Shown here one piece after another: positions 23,231 to 34,337 of a stretch of DNA of 64,000 bases; position 1 is the first letter of the stretch, and the number at the start of each line of letters is the position of its first letter. Source of the DNA: Gavia stellata (Eukaryota > Chordata > Aves > Gaviiformes > Gaviidae). Under the pieces are notes generated by a model. It made no database searches. It saw only the letters and a list, made by a program, of their open reading frames with translations, and was not told the DNA's origin. A program made the translations under genes and the position numbers. The stretch is from positions 1,984,001 through 2,048,000 of the forward strand of contig NW_026776913.1 in the NCBI RefSeq assembly GCF_030936135.1. The letters run 5' to 3'.

Positions 23231-24935
23231 GGCTCCACACACATGGGTGTGTCCCAGTGGGTGGCTCCCCAATTTGGCACAAGTCCCTGATGATTCCCTG
23301 TCTCAAACTTCCTATCTTTACCGTGAGTTGGAGATGGCCGAGGCAGTCACCTAGACAGCCCAGAGAGCTCCTGGAATGGAGGAGCCCTTTTACTCAGTGA
23401 TTCACCCCACCTACACTGGGGTGCCTTGGTCCTGAAGGTGCTTCCATGGGGAGGGTGCCTCAGATTCACTGCTCGCTCTAAATCACATCCCATGTAGATG
23501 GCTGAGAGACAACTGTGAGAGAGCTGAGGGATTGAGATGGATCCCTAAGATACGAGCAAGATGGAGAAAGAGACAGCGAGAGATTAAGAGAGTTGAGAAC
23601 ATAAGGGACATGTCTTGGCACCCTGGCCCCATACACTCTGCCCCAACCTCTGCCTGTCCACTGAGGTGTGTGAGTGCCCATTAGCTTATGCCCCACAGCT
23701 CTGACTGCACTGACCACCACGCTGCCTGTATCTGGGTTCAGCAGTGTCAAGGACACAGAGAGGGTATCTAAGGAAAGAGGAGCTGGAATGAGAAGACAGG
23801 CAGGACAGGACTGTACCAAGACACATGGTCTCTCTTCATAGCTGCCACTGTGCCAAGAGCCACTGGCACTAAATGGCAACACTGTGACAGGGATTAGAGA
23901 AGAGGAGAGGTTTCCTTTTAATTTTGGAGAGACTTTAAGGTACAGTTGTAACCCTCATGTCTTCAAAGGATGGCCCCGCTGAGCAAGAGTCCATCTCTTC
24001 TGCAAACGACCACGCGTTGCCCGGTATGTGGCTCAGGGCACTTGGCATTGCCTATGGGAAAACGAAGCTGCCAAGTCTATGCTAAGTACAGTTCTCCTGA
24101 AGACCACTGTAGGAGGAGATGATATCACCTTCTAGAGTGCTGATCCTTCCCCGCTATCAAAGGAGGCCAGAGAATGAACTCATCTTTTTAGACATTAAAG
24201 TTACAAAAGTCTATGTCTGAACAAGCTAATTCCACTGAATGTGCTGGATTAGCTGAAGTATTGGCTGTGGGAGCATTGTGTCAAGGACTGGACATTTCTT
24301 TCACCAAACGTGAGTGATCTGGAGACAGGTGCACTGTTACTCATAACTACATTCCTGACCAATATTCTAGATTCGGGACCAAATTCGAAGAGAGGTCATT
24401 CTCAACAGTTCAACTGGACTGAATTTCAGGCATGTTTTTGTTCTGATCAGGAGGTTAACAGAGATGTAAGTGCCACTTGGTCCAGAAAGCAAGCTGTTAT
24501 TGTTCTCTTCATTGTGTTCCACCTATTTTCTGTCATTTCCTAAAGACTAAGAGTTTCAGCAAAGATCTGCCACCAAAATAATCGGGAAAACACATTTAGG
24601 AGCAAGGCGAAGTTGCATGAGAACTGGAGGAGGGTGAAGCTTGTTGAGAATTGGGTGTGCCATGGAGGGATGAAGTCCTCTGCTTGTTGCTCTCTGTCTT
24701 GGTTTGCACGCTTAGAAAATGCCACTGTGGTATTCATCAGGGTTTGTAAAGTGCTTGTAGGTCATTTGAAAGGCATTGCTATGCAGGGTTGTCTTATGAT
24801 GACGTGTTGCAGAAGAGAGTCTGGTGTGATATTCGATTAAGGAGATCTTACACTACTAAGAAAGAACGGTCTCATTTCTGCAGATGCATCATAACCATGT
24901 GTTTGCCCTCCCCACCCCTCTCCCCTTTCAAAATC
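23231..24935. other. Duplicated noncoding sequence (copy A)
   Basis: 23231-23300 resembles 58308-58375 (R1 start). 23320-24935 is collinear with 55935-57550. No gene recognised. Confidence 0.45.
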
Positions 24936-24939
24936 CACT

Positions 24940-25463
24940 CACAACACCTCTCCTCAGGTGGAAAAGCAGTTTCTGAAGATTATCCCACTTCTCTTGAAAC
25001 CTGCCTTGAGAGCATCTTCCATCAGCTGATTCCTGAGGCTGAAAACAAAGGGACTCATCAAAGGAGTTGGCACTGTGTTGAGAAGGGCCACTGCCTTGTT
25101 TCAGGAAATGTGGTGACTTGAAGGCTGGACATAGATGAAGATGCAGCCCAGAAGGGAGTAGAAGTAGCACTGAGTTAAGCAGCCTGGGCAGGATATGGCT
25201 TTGCTGGCCATGCACAAGTTTCCTATGTCTTTGGGTATGATGGATATGGTGATGAAAACCTCCAAACAGGAGAGGTTACAGAGGGAAAAGTTATGTGGGA
25301 CTGTGGAGGTCTCCTTCAGCAAGAACGAGGGGATGATCGGCAGGTTTGTCCCTAAGATCACCAGGTACGAAGCCAGGAGAGCGATTGCCATGAGGCGCTC
25401 CTGATGGTGGAGGGAGGGGAAGCCCAAGAGAAGGAACTCTGTGACAGTCGTATGGTTCAACAT
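24940..25463 (-). pseudogene. OR pseudogene with internal deletion, OR6/10-like (copy A)
   Basis: The minus strand starts with an ATG at 25461-25463 (MLNHTTVTEFLLLGFPSLHH), a proper OR N-terminus with an NHT glycosylation site. TM1 to early TM3 follow (CNLSCLEVFITISIIPK). At about 25120 the frame jumps to the TM7 end, MSPFVFSLRNQLMEDALKAG, found in another frame at about 24990-25050. TM3 to TM6, including the DRY motif, are missing. The same deletion is in copy B (57590-58077), so the gene died before the duplication. Confidence 0.85.
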
Positions 25464-25689
25464 TTCTGCATCCGAGCTGCAGTGGTGGGGGGCGTGGGGA
25501 GAATAACCCCATACATCAGGACAGGCTGGGACGTGAGCAGCTGAGGAGAAGGACCTGGGCACTACGAGGGATGCCCTACAACCAGTAGCGTATGGTCTCT
25601 ATGAACAAGGGCAGCTGCACGTGGGGCTGTGTTAGGAGGAGTGTGGGCCACCCAGACAACTTGAGTGATCATCCCCCTTGACTCAGCAC

Positions 25690-26790
25690 TGGTGTGGCTC
25701 CACACACATGGGTATGTCCCAGAGGGCGGCTCCCCAAATTGGAGAAGTCAGGAGGAACTAGAGACTGTCGAGTGCAGGTCTGCCAAGATGGGGTACGGGA
25801 CCGGGTGAATATGATCTGTGTGGGGTGGCTGAGGGACCTGGGCAGCATTGACCCAGTGACAGAGAGACTCAGAGCAGTATAGGATTAGCCTGAGACTGCT
25901 GGAAAGGTGGTTTCAGGGATGATGGAATCTTTTGTTCGTAGGGGGAAGCGGCATGAGGAAGAACTTATAGCACAAAGTGCAGCTGCAGAGGACCAGACTG
26001 GACACGAGGAAAGAGAAATGTCACTCGAAGGGCAGTGCTGTGGTGTAAGAAGTCACCCAGAGGGAGACTGGATCAACCCAAGGCTTTGTGTTGCAAGGGA
26101 CAACGAGGAAGGATGGAGAGATATCAGTAAAGGAAGATGCTCAGGTGAGAGCCAGGTGGGGTAGCAGGGTGGATGTCTACAGCCTGCAGAGAAAGAGGTG
26201 CGGGTGTGGGAGACCACAGGACAGCCAATGGTGGAGATGAGAGAGGGATGGAGAAAGTCGGAAAAGCCCCCAAGAGAGATCAGCTCTTTCCCTCCTCGGC
26301 TGTGGCTGTTGTCTCTGCCACTGACACCCATGAGGAAGCACCTTGTCCTTACAGCACTCGGGGCTCATTGCCTCCCCTTCCCCAACTGGGAGCCTGGGAG
26401 GTATCCTACCGTAGTCCTGCCCTGGGCATTGCCCATCCCCACACCACACCGCCCCAGGAAGAGCCCTGAGCAATGTGTGAGGGATCAGATCTCCTTCCCA
26501 GGGGCTGGGGGTCAGAGCTTGGCCCTTTGCCTTTAGGTAACACATCCAGGGTTACTCAGAATCTCTTCCTTCACATTGCCTTTGCCTACCTGTCATCACT
26601 GCCTGGAGTTTTCTGCTCTAAGCAGCCCCTGGGGGAGGCTTTGTCAGCAATGTCCCTCCGTGGGACCCATTAACACTGCAAGAAACAGTGGAGATTGCAT
26701 CAGACACTGACTTCTTGAGAGGTTTCTTCAACTCCCTCTCACTGTCTGAGGTTCATGGACTGGGCACCAAACCCACCTGAGGGGTCATTA
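25690..26790 (+). repeat. Unassigned dispersed repeat R1 (copy A)
   Basis: About 1.1 kb near-identical to 58300-59400. Partial copies lie at 31160-31740 (same direction) and at 10975-11930 and 63580-64000 (opposite direction). No coding motif, no clear TG/CA ends and no poly-A tail were seen. It could be part of a long LTR or simply the ancestral flank of OR units. Confidence 0.6.
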
Positions 26791-26814
26791 ATACACCTGG
26801 AGCTGGTCCTCTGC

Positions 26815-27560
26815 TGCTGAGCTGTGCCGGGCTCCTGGGACGGAGGGAGCTCATGGCAAGCGGGCAGCACTGCCGAGAGACAGCTCTGCCCAGGAGCAGC
26901 TCCTCTGCAGAGCGCAGCAGGGCTGAGGGCACTGCCTGCAGGCACCGAGGGGAGAGGATCAAGGCAGAGAGAGGTTAAAGGCAGTCTGGAGGGGGAGGAT
27001 GCTGAGAGCGCATAGTAGGAGTAATCTTCACAGCCCTTGACACGGTAAGTCTCTGGGTGTGGGGAAATTTAGGTATAGTTCACAAGAAGATCTCCTAATG
27101 CTGGCACATCAAACAAACTGTGAGACCTTTCAGGAAGAACTGCCACAGGTTCTCCAGTGTAGAGGAGGAGGAGGTGCCCCAGAGCAGGGCTTCCCTGGTG
27201 CACCATCAGAGGGACAGGGCATGAGGGCTGCCTTCTGCCAGGGACGGCTGCAGGGTGTGAAGGTGGGTGTGCAGCCAGGGGTGCCCAGGGCTGTCCTTCC
27301 GAGCAGGGTCCCTGCACCCCCGGGGCTGGGTGCTGGGGCAGGGACTCTGCCGCCTGCCAGGGTCAGCACTCAGCCTCCCCGGGGAGCTCCCCACGGTGCT
27401 GTGGGGAGAAGCTGGGGGTGGAAGGAGAGACCAGTGCAATGGCAGGGTGCTTCTGCTGTTGAGAGGGTGCTGTGTGGGTCAGAGCTGCTCACAGCTCCAC
27501 ATCACTCTCAGGATATTTGCAGAGGTTTTTTCTGAAGAGGGACGTAAAGGCAGCGTTTAC
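26815..27560 (+). promoter_or_regulatory. Conserved 5' block of OR-3 (putative first exon and flanks)
   Basis: Reverse complement of the OR-2 block 16550-17480 and same-strand match of 59410-60170. The donor CACG|GTAAGT has its GT at 27045-27046. It lies 1.0-1.8 kb before the OR-3 ATG. No TATA box is evident. Confidence 0.55.
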
Positions 27561-28553
27561 CTGAAAGGGCAGGAGTCTGTGCTTTGACATTTCTCCTCTT
27601 GGTTGTTGGGTGGGTAGTGGGTGATGAAATTTATTTCTCCCTTCTGGAGAAGTCACAAACAACCCAGTTCTTGTAAGTGCTTCTCTGAGCAGCTCTTTTC
27701 TCCACTGCACACACAGAGATGCCCCTGGGCAGTGCTTTGATGCAGGAGGTGTCTGGAGGGCAGAGCTGGGTACACAGCGGGTGGGATGGGCTCTGTGAGC
27801 ACTGCCAGGGCGGAGAAAAGGGGAGAGAGACTCAGCTCCCAGAAGGGAGAGCTCCAGGCAGGGAGAGCTCCTGGCACCAGAGACATGGTCATTAAGAGAC
27901 AGGGAGCTGCTACACAAAGTGCCGTATGATGAAGAATTTGAGCACCTCCCTGCCATCCCCTGCAGTTCAGAGAACTTCCCCAGAGCAAGTCCCTGGTCTC
28001 CTCTGCCACCCAGCACAGCCTCATCCCCAGGGCCACAGGGTCCAGGGCATGAATCACCTCCTCGGCAGCTGGACCTCCAGTGTAGGACCAGTGCATGTGT
28101 CCTACAGTCGATACACAAGAAATATGCTAAAAACAGTGCCCTGCAGTGTTGCTGTCTGTGAGGTAGAGAGCACGGCTGGGTAAGGGGAAGGCTTCACTGC
28201 ATGCTCATCTGCCTTTCTCTCCTTACTTCAGTTTTTCAGACCACAGACATATTCTGTATTTCTCCACCTGCCTGTGGTGCTCTCGCTCTCAGGACTTGGT
28301 CTGAGGGATGTGGGTCAGCTTCTGTTCTGACTCCATCTCCGGGGACGCTGCCCCATATGTGTCTTCATGGCAGCTAGGTGCCTCAGCTGTGTTTTGAACT
28401 GTGAGGCACCATGTCGTTCAGTTGGTGGGGTTGGGGAATGAGCTGACTCAGTCCTCATTCAGCTGAGGGAGGGGGATTTCTATGGGAAATGGCATAGGTT
28501 TTTCATCAGAGAAGTCCTTCTCAACTTGTCACTGCCTTTTTCTCCTTGCACAG
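27045..28553 (+). other. Predicted 5'UTR intron of OR-3
   Basis: Donor GTAAGT at 27045. The acceptor TTTTTCTCCTTGCACAG has its AG at 28552-28553 and a strong pyrimidine tract. The coding exon would start at 28554, 23 bases before the ATG. It is supported by the same arrangement in OR-2, -4 and -5. Confidence 0.65.
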
Positions 28554-28576
28554 GTCCCCATGCCTGGAGGAAGAAA

Positions 28577-29509
28577 ATGTCCAACAGCAGCTCTATCACC
28601 CAGTTCCTCCTCCTGGCATTCACAGACACGTGGGAGCTGCAGCTCTTGCACTTCTGCCTCTTCCTGGGCATCTACCTGGCTGCCCTCCTGGGCAATGGCC
28701 TCATCATCACCGCCATAGTCTGCGACCACCACCTCCACAGCCCCATGTACTTCTTCCTCCTCAACCTCTCCCTCCTCGACCTGGGCTCCATCTCCACCAC
28801 TGTCCCCAAAGCCATGGCCAATTCCCTCTGGGACACCAGGGCCATTTCCTATGCAGCATGTGCTGCCCAAGTGTTTTTGTTTCTCTTCTTCATGTCAGCA
28901 GAGTTTTATCTTCTCACCATCATGGCGTATGACCGCTATGTTGCCATCTGCCAACCCCTGCACTACGGGACCCTCCTGGGCAGCAGAGCTTGTGTCCACA
29001 TGGCAGCAGCTGCCTGGGGCAGTGGGTTGCTCAATGCTGTGCTGCAAACAGCCAATACATTTTCACTACCAATCTGCCAAGGCACTGTTCTAAAGCAGTT
29101 TTTCTGTGAAGTTCCCCAGATCCTCAAACTCTCGTGCTCAGACTCCTACCTCAGGGAAGTTGGGCTTATTGTGGTTAGCGCTTGTTTTGCTTTTGGGTGT
29201 TTTGTTTTTATTGTGCTGTCCTATGTGCAGATCTTGAGGGCCGTGCTGAGGATCCCCTCTGAGCAGGGACGGCACAAAGCCTTTTCCACGTGCCTCCCTC
29301 ACCTAGCTGTGGTCTCCCTGTTCCTCAGCACCATCATGTTTTCCTACCTGAAGCCCCCCTCCATCTCCTCCCCATCCCTGGACCTGGTGATGGCAGTTCT
29401 CTACTCGGTGGTGCCTCCAGCAGTGAACCCCCTCATCTACAGCATGAGGAACCAGGAGCTCAAGGATGCCATCAAGAAATGGTTTTCATGGACATTTTTC
29501 AACAGCTGA
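28577..29509 (+). CDS. OR-3: OR14-like olfactory receptor
   Basis: A 310-residue odorant receptor of usual length, complete from MSNSSSITQF (ATG 28577) to the stop at 29509. An earlier in-frame extension to 28526 lies across the predicted splice acceptor and is not used. Landmarks: NSS glycosylation site, TM1 Asn40, PMYFFL (56-61), MAYDRYVAICQPLHY (116-130), paired cysteines around TM3 and loop 2, KAFSTC (234-239), NPLIYSMRN (284-292) and a short Lys/Trp-rich tail. It differs from its paralogues mainly in TM3-TM5, the usual odorant-binding part. It forms a divergent pair with OR-2. No defect seen. Confidence 0.93.
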   Translation: MSNSSSITQFLLLAFTDTWELQLLHFCLFLGIYLAALLGNGLIITAIVCDHHLHSPMYFFLLNLSLLDLGSISTTVPKAMANSLWDTRAISYAACAAQVFLFLFFMSAEFYLLTIMAYDRYVAICQPLHYGTLLGSRACVHMAAAAWGSGLLNAVLQTANTFSLPICQGTVLKQFFCEVPQILKLSCSDSYLREVGLIVVSACFAFGCFVFIVLSYVQILRAVLRIPSEQGRHKAFSTCLPHLAVVSLFLSTIMFSYLKPPSISSPSLDLVMAVLYSVVPPAVNPLIYSMRNQELKDAIKKWFSWTFFNS

Positions 29510-29985
29510 GACCTGCTGTCTCTCTTCACACATGATTCCCAGTGCATCCCGTAGCCTGTTAGAGCCTTGTTTATTCACTCTGTTGCTGGTTTTGTTGCTG
29601 TTATTTCTCCCTATCATTTTCCTGCATGACTGTTTGGATTTGTCCCACTACACCTGAGGCAGGAACGTGCTCTCTCTCACCTGGACACCTTAGAAAAGTT
29701 TCTGTAACATTGTCTCATGACTGACTCCCTCACACTATGTCTGTAATAAAACAGGATCTCCTCTGCACGCTGCCTGCACTGTTGGCTCTTCTTCCGAAGC
29801 TGCTGTCAAGCAGAACAAAAGCCAAAAAAGGCCCATTGATCCACGGATTTGGGAGCAAAAACCTCCTTGTCACATCATGCCCTCTTAGAGACCAAGGGAT
29901 GGATTTTGAACTGATCTCTGTGTGTGTCTAGTGACAGTGGGGATGGTGAGTGTCACTGAGGGACATACCCAGGGCAGAGCCATCA
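29510..29985 (+). repeat. 3' flank of OR-3, inverted copy of OR-4 flank
   Basis: Matches the reverse complement of 44345-44814, including 'gggacatacccagggc' near 29963. With the genes themselves this makes a tail-to-tail inverted repeat around the retrovirus and CR1 block. Confidence 0.75.
29745..29750 (+). terminator. Polyadenylation signal AATAAA of OR-3
   Basis: AATAAA about 235 bases after the stop. The OR-4 flank has AATAAA at the equivalent inverted place. Confidence 0.65.
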
Positions 29986-30900
29986 GGGTGAGCATCTCCT
30001 GACTCGAGCAGGAGAGACGGACAAGACAATGGTCAAGTCTCTTCCAACCTGAGTTATTCTGTCATGCAGTGAGTCTTTCCTTTGGAGACAGAATAGGCAG
30101 AGAAAGGATAAAAGACAGAGAGGCAGAAGTAGAGAGATGAAATGTGCCAATATAAAGACAGTAGTTCTTCTGAGCAATGCTTCTCCAATTGTACAAAAGA
30201 TAAGAGAATTTATTTTGCTAAGGGGCTGCATAAAACCACTCACAGAGAGCAAGGGAGTGGAATCATCTTGCCAGTACCTGCCCTTGCTGCTGTTAAGAAA
30301 AAACTATGGAAAAAATCATGAAACTTCATGAAAAGCCAGCCATGCTGGAAAGGAACACTTTTCCAGCTATTACATTGAGGTCTTTTCTGCAGAGCTGTCA
30401 AGTTTCTCCTAAAAATCTACATGCGGGGCTGGATTCAGTTACCCACACAGAGGTGGTCGCTGCCCTGTGGAGCTGAAGCACCCACGTGGGAAATGCATCC
30501 CACGACGTCTGGGAGCCCTTCTGGAGCCTGAGCTGGTAGGCAGGCAGAGTACCTCGGGGTGGTGGAAGACATCGCCTGCCTTCAGCGCCGCTGGGCAGCG
30601 CTGTGACGAGGCCTCTCCAGCACAGCAGCACGTTGTGTCCCCTTGGGTGCTGGCTGTGAGGTCAGGTCTGAGCAGCCAGCAGTGGGGAGACAGATACTCT
30701 GAGGTCTCAAAAGCCATTGCAATGCTGGACCCAACAAGATGACAGATTTGGGGAGGTCAGGGGGAGCTGGGACAAGATTTGGAGGAGGGCAGAGAGGTTT
30801 GGCCAACAAAGATGAAAGGTTTTGAAGAGGAAAGATGCGTTTGGGTAATCCTGATGCCACTGTGATACTGACTCAGAAAACATTCACGTGAGGCCTTTAC
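29986..30900. other. Intergenic, possible CR1 tail
   Basis: 30030-30072 resembles a worn CR1 3' end ('caagtctcttccaacctgag', then 'ttctgtcatgcagtga'). The rest shows no gene or repeat that I recognise. Confidence 0.3.
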
Positions 30901-30904
30901 CCTC

Positions 30905-31150
30905 TTTCTAAGCAGTAACCTGAAGCCCTAACCCTACCCCAAAATGGCACCCTTCACCCTGACAGGAATCCACTGCTCTAATCCCTAACCTCAAACCTTA
31001 CCTCTAAACCAAAGCCCCAAACCAGAAACTCCTCCTCCTACCCTGTTTCTCACTCCAATTCCCAGCCTTTATCCCTGCCATTAAATGCTAGCCTTGACCC
31101 TCACCCTCCCCACAGCCCTACACAAACCCTAATCCACAAAGCGAGCCCCT
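30905..31150 (-). repeat. Degenerate telomere-like repeats (CCCTAA)n
   Basis: C-rich strand with repeated CCCTAA-like words (gccctaaccctacccc, ctaatccctaacctc, aaaccctaatcc), all on the same strand and interrupted by C/A-rich variants. It looks like a decayed interstitial telomeric tract of about 245 bases. Confidence 0.6.
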
Positions 31151-31159
31151 CCCCGGCAC

Positions 31160-32200
31160 TAACTGGACACCCTCAGCAGAACACCAAACCCTCCCCAAAG
31201 CCCAACAGGGCCAAGGTCTTTGTCCTCTGGGCTATGGCAGTTGCCTCTGCTACTGACACCTACCAGGAGAAACCCGGAGGCTCTGGACTTTGGTTCTTCC
31301 TCGCCCCTTCTGGGGAGGTTGGGAAGTGTTGCGCTGTTTTTCTGCACTTGGCTTTGCTCATCCTCACATCCCCCTGCCCCCAGGAAGAGCCCTGAGCCAC
31401 ACGTGAGGGACCAGCTCTGCCTGCCCAGGGCCTGGGGCTCAGGGTTTGGCCTTTCTGCTTCATCTAACAATCCAAGGGCTTTCTCAGCATTACAGCCACC
31501 TGCACAGTGCCTTTGCCTCCCTGCAATCACAGCCTCCAGTTATCGGCTCTAACGAGTCCCTGGGGAGGCTCTGTCAGTAATGGCCCTCATTTTCTATATG
31601 TATATATATTAACGCTTCAAGGTACTTCAGCTTTTGCTTCTGCCTTTGACTTCTTGAGAGGTTTGATTCCTCTCATCATCAGAGATTCATGGACTACAGG
31701 CCCAAATACACCGTGGGGCTCATTAAAGTACAGAAAGCCCTAATGAGCTCTTTCCCTGCATGTATGTCACTTTCTTCAAGTCTTCAAGACTTGTAGAGCT
31801 AATTGGAATCATTTCATAGTGCAGTTAAAGAGGAAGATTTCAAAGTGCCCCTAATAAAAAATACATTTTTTAAAATGTTACATTTTATTCCTTTAATTTT
31901 AAAGAAGAGGTGACAGCAGCATTCTCCAGTTGATATTGACCCAGAGTGTTGGGGAGGAAAAGCAGTCCCTTGAGGCCTGACACTGCACGGACACCCTTGC
32001 TCCTCACCTCCCCAGCCCCACCATTTCTGTCCTTGGCCACCTGGGACTTGCCTCACTTTGCCTTCCGTCAGACTTCTCGGGACTCTGGGAGCTGAATGTT
32101 ACAGCGCCATTGCACCACCTCCCACCTGCTTTCCGTAGAGAACTGCCTGCACACCGGCACAGAGGGAATGTTCCTCTTTGCAAGCAAAGAGAAGGAAAGC
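31160..32200 (+). repeat. R1 partial copy and OR-unit 3' flank (inverted copy of 10.5-11.6 kb)
   Basis: 31160-31740 is R1-like. 31815-32200 matches the reverse complement of 10530-10920. Together they show that OR-2 and OR-3 sit in opposed copies of one unit that reaches at least 2.7 kb past the OR-3 stop. Confidence 0.6.
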
Positions 32201-33105
32201 AAGGAAAAGTTTCATAAACACTAAAACGCACTCCTCAGCCACACGTAAAGTACAAGCTAGGTCTCATGAGGCTGACTTTCTACAAGGGATAATCTCATGA
32301 GAAATGCTTTAGATAGGGAGATACAAAAAAGTAAATATCAACATAATTAAAGAGTTGGCTCTTAAAGAGAGACAATAAGACTACTGAAGGACAGGCCGGC
32401 TTTTAGTCCCTGAAGCTCAAAGCAGCAGCGTAGGTGAGAGGTACCTGAATGAACAAAGAGAAAGGGAAGGAGAAAACTGGAGAATAATGGAAAGGGCCTT
32501 TGCCCAGGCATTTGTCATCTGACACAACGGCTTTAGAAATGGTCTTTGTATCAGGTCAGGGGAAAATCTATGAAAGATCAGAGAAATGAAATACAGTGTA
32601 GGACAGGCAGAAGAGTGGTCCTGAAGTTACAGGGGAAGGTCAACATTTCCTTGGAATATGCCTCTTGAAAGGTCATGGCAATGGTAGAGGTCTCTTGTGA
32701 GTGAGGAGAAAGCAATGGTGTGGAGGTTAATCTCAGAGACTTTGACGGAAATGCAAGCAGAGCGACGTGCTGCTGCTGCAGCGTTCATGGCTCCGTCTCC
32801 TGAGAAGGAAACCAGCCCTATAGGACTGTCTTGTGGTGCGCCGCCCACGGCACCCGCCAGCCAAACCCAGCTGGACAGATGTGGCCTCCGGCAGCGCGGC
32901 GGTGCCGGTGCGGGTGTGGGGCCACCATGCCAGGCGTGCAGCGCGGCGGAGGCGGGAGTCCGGCACGGGCCCCCGCACGCCCCCCGTGCCCCGGCCCTCC
33001 CCGCTGGTGCGTGGCCCCACTATCCAGGGATGCACAATCAAACCCGCAGCACATCGATCCGCTGGCGCTCGCTGAACTGAGCGCGGTGGCTCGCCGGTGA
33101 CCTTG
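32201..33105. other. Unassigned sequence with a CpG-rich patch
   Basis: 32201-32820 shows nothing recognised. 32825-33100 is very GC- and CpG-rich, unlike its surroundings, and lies just before the retroviral remnant. It may be part of the retroviral leader or an unrelated insert. No LTR could be matched here. Confidence 0.4.
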
Positions 33106-33109
33106 GACT

Positions 33110-33256
33110 TAAAAAAAAAAGAGAAGAAAAAAAAGAGGAAAAAAATGAAAAAAGAAAAAAAGAAAAGAAAAAAAGGGAAAAAAGAGAAAAAAGAAAAAAA
33201 GGAAAAAAAAGAAAAGAAAAGGGAAAAAAGAGAAAAAAGAAAAAAAAAAAAAAAGA
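33110..33256 (+). repeat. Purine-only low-complexity tract (GAAA/GGAAA)n
   Basis: About 145 bases of almost pure A and G. On the minus strand it gives a Phe/Ser-rich fake frame. It sits right at the left edge of the recognisable gag sequence. Confidence 0.9.
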
Positions 33257-33299
33257 CTGTCTTTCGGTGAACCTCCAGGAATCGTTGCGCCGCAGCCCC

Positions 33300-34150
33300 G
33301 AGAAAAAACGGTGCCTGTAGCCCGAACAAAAGAAGAACCTGTTCCTTTAGGAGAAGCCGAAGGTTTTCCTCCTCCTCCTGCAACTGAAGGGGGAGAAGAA
33401 ACTGCGGAAGAGTTACAGCAGAATCCTATGGCTGAGTTAACTCTTAACCTCCTTTACCGCCATCCCCATCGCCATCGAGTACTGAAGGTGGGGGTGGGGG
33501 GCTGAAAGATCATCAGTTTTGGGAACTAATTCAAAAGTTAGAAGTGTTGGAAGCTCGCTTAGATGCTCGATCTGTTAACCCTTCACCTGCTTATCGTCCT
33601 CCCATGCACGGGACCTCAGGAATAGATGGGCGTGGGGGAGATGAGAGGGGAGGAAACGGTTTTCAAAATAGATGGAAGGGAGTGATTAAGGAAGCAGTGG
33701 GATAAAGGGTGTTTTTAGAGGCTGCCGCCTATCCAGTTTTTACCACACCAGCGGGACAAGCAGCGTGGGAACCCTTAGATTGGAAGATATTAAAGGAGAC
33801 TAAGCAAGCCGTTACCCAGTACGGGTTAACTTCTCCTTATACGAGAGCATTAATAGAACACCTGTTCACAGCAAATTTGTTAACTCCGTATGATAGCAAA
33901 CAAATTGTTCAAATGTTGCTCGGTCCCTCACAAAGGCTTCAATTCTTTAGTACCTGGCAGCAATGATGTGATCAGGCAGCTGCTGAGCCTCTCCCGCAAG
34001 GAGATCCCTTGCAAGGAGTACAAGCGCAAATGTTGATGGGCTCTGGTCCTTTTGTGCGTGCGGATTTCCAGGCTACTTTCACAGTACCTGTTTTACAGTT
34101 GAGCCAACAGCTAGTGCAAAAGGCTTTATTAGGCATTCGGGAAGAAAAAA
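33300..34150 (+). pseudogene. Retroviral gag remnant (proline-rich region and capsid)
   Basis: 33311-33505 is a Pro/Glu-rich stretch. 33500-33700 encodes a polar helix-like part (KDHQFWELIQKLEVLEARL). 33709-34140 encodes the N-terminal capsid domain (AWEPLDWKILKETKQAVTQY, then LTPYDSKQIVQMLLGPSQ), typical of class II retroviruses. An in-frame TAA at 33703-33705 and a TGA at 33964-33966 interrupt it, and it is in a different frame from the upstream part. No CCHC nucleocapsid boxes follow. Confidence 0.8.
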
Positions 34151-34154
34151 TCGG

Positions 34155-34310
34155 CACCAGCAAGTGGCGCAAAGTGGGGAGCGGGGAGGGGGTGAATATC
34201 TGTCTGCCGCAGCCTGGGCCCGGCTGTGCCGCCGCCACCGCCGTGCGTGTGCCTGTGCTGTGTGCGCCCGGCGCCCCCGCCCCCCCGCCCCGATTCTTTG
34301 TATGTAGTGG
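34155..34310 (+). other. GC-rich junction between gag and pol remnants
   Basis: Where nucleocapsid, protease and RT are expected there are about 150 very GC-rich bases ending in C-runs. They begin with 'gtggcgcaaagtggggagcg', which weakly resembles a lysine-tRNA primer binding site (TGGCGC, then GTGGGG). It could be a displaced leader or a deletion scar. Confidence 0.35.
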
Positions 34311-34337
34311 GTACTGTTTAAATGGATTGAGCGATCT

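Larger units (their letters stand above)
15290..26790. repeat. Segmental duplication copy A
   Basis: Collinear with 45840-59400. Matching points include 15901/46317, 19086/49506, 21502/51921, 22484/54054, 23478/56093 and 25694/58308. Two large differences exist. Copy A lacks about 1.15 kb found at 52665-53815, and about 1.05 kb of an OR pseudogene found at 54.8-55.9 kb. Apart from the 5' block of OR-2, two OR pseudogenes, a CR1 tail and R1, it holds no gene that I recognise. Confidence 0.9.

Noticed and set aside
32733-33383. 216-codon minus frame rich in Phe and Ser
   Set aside because: Most of it is the translated complement of a GAAA tract and a CpG-rich patch.
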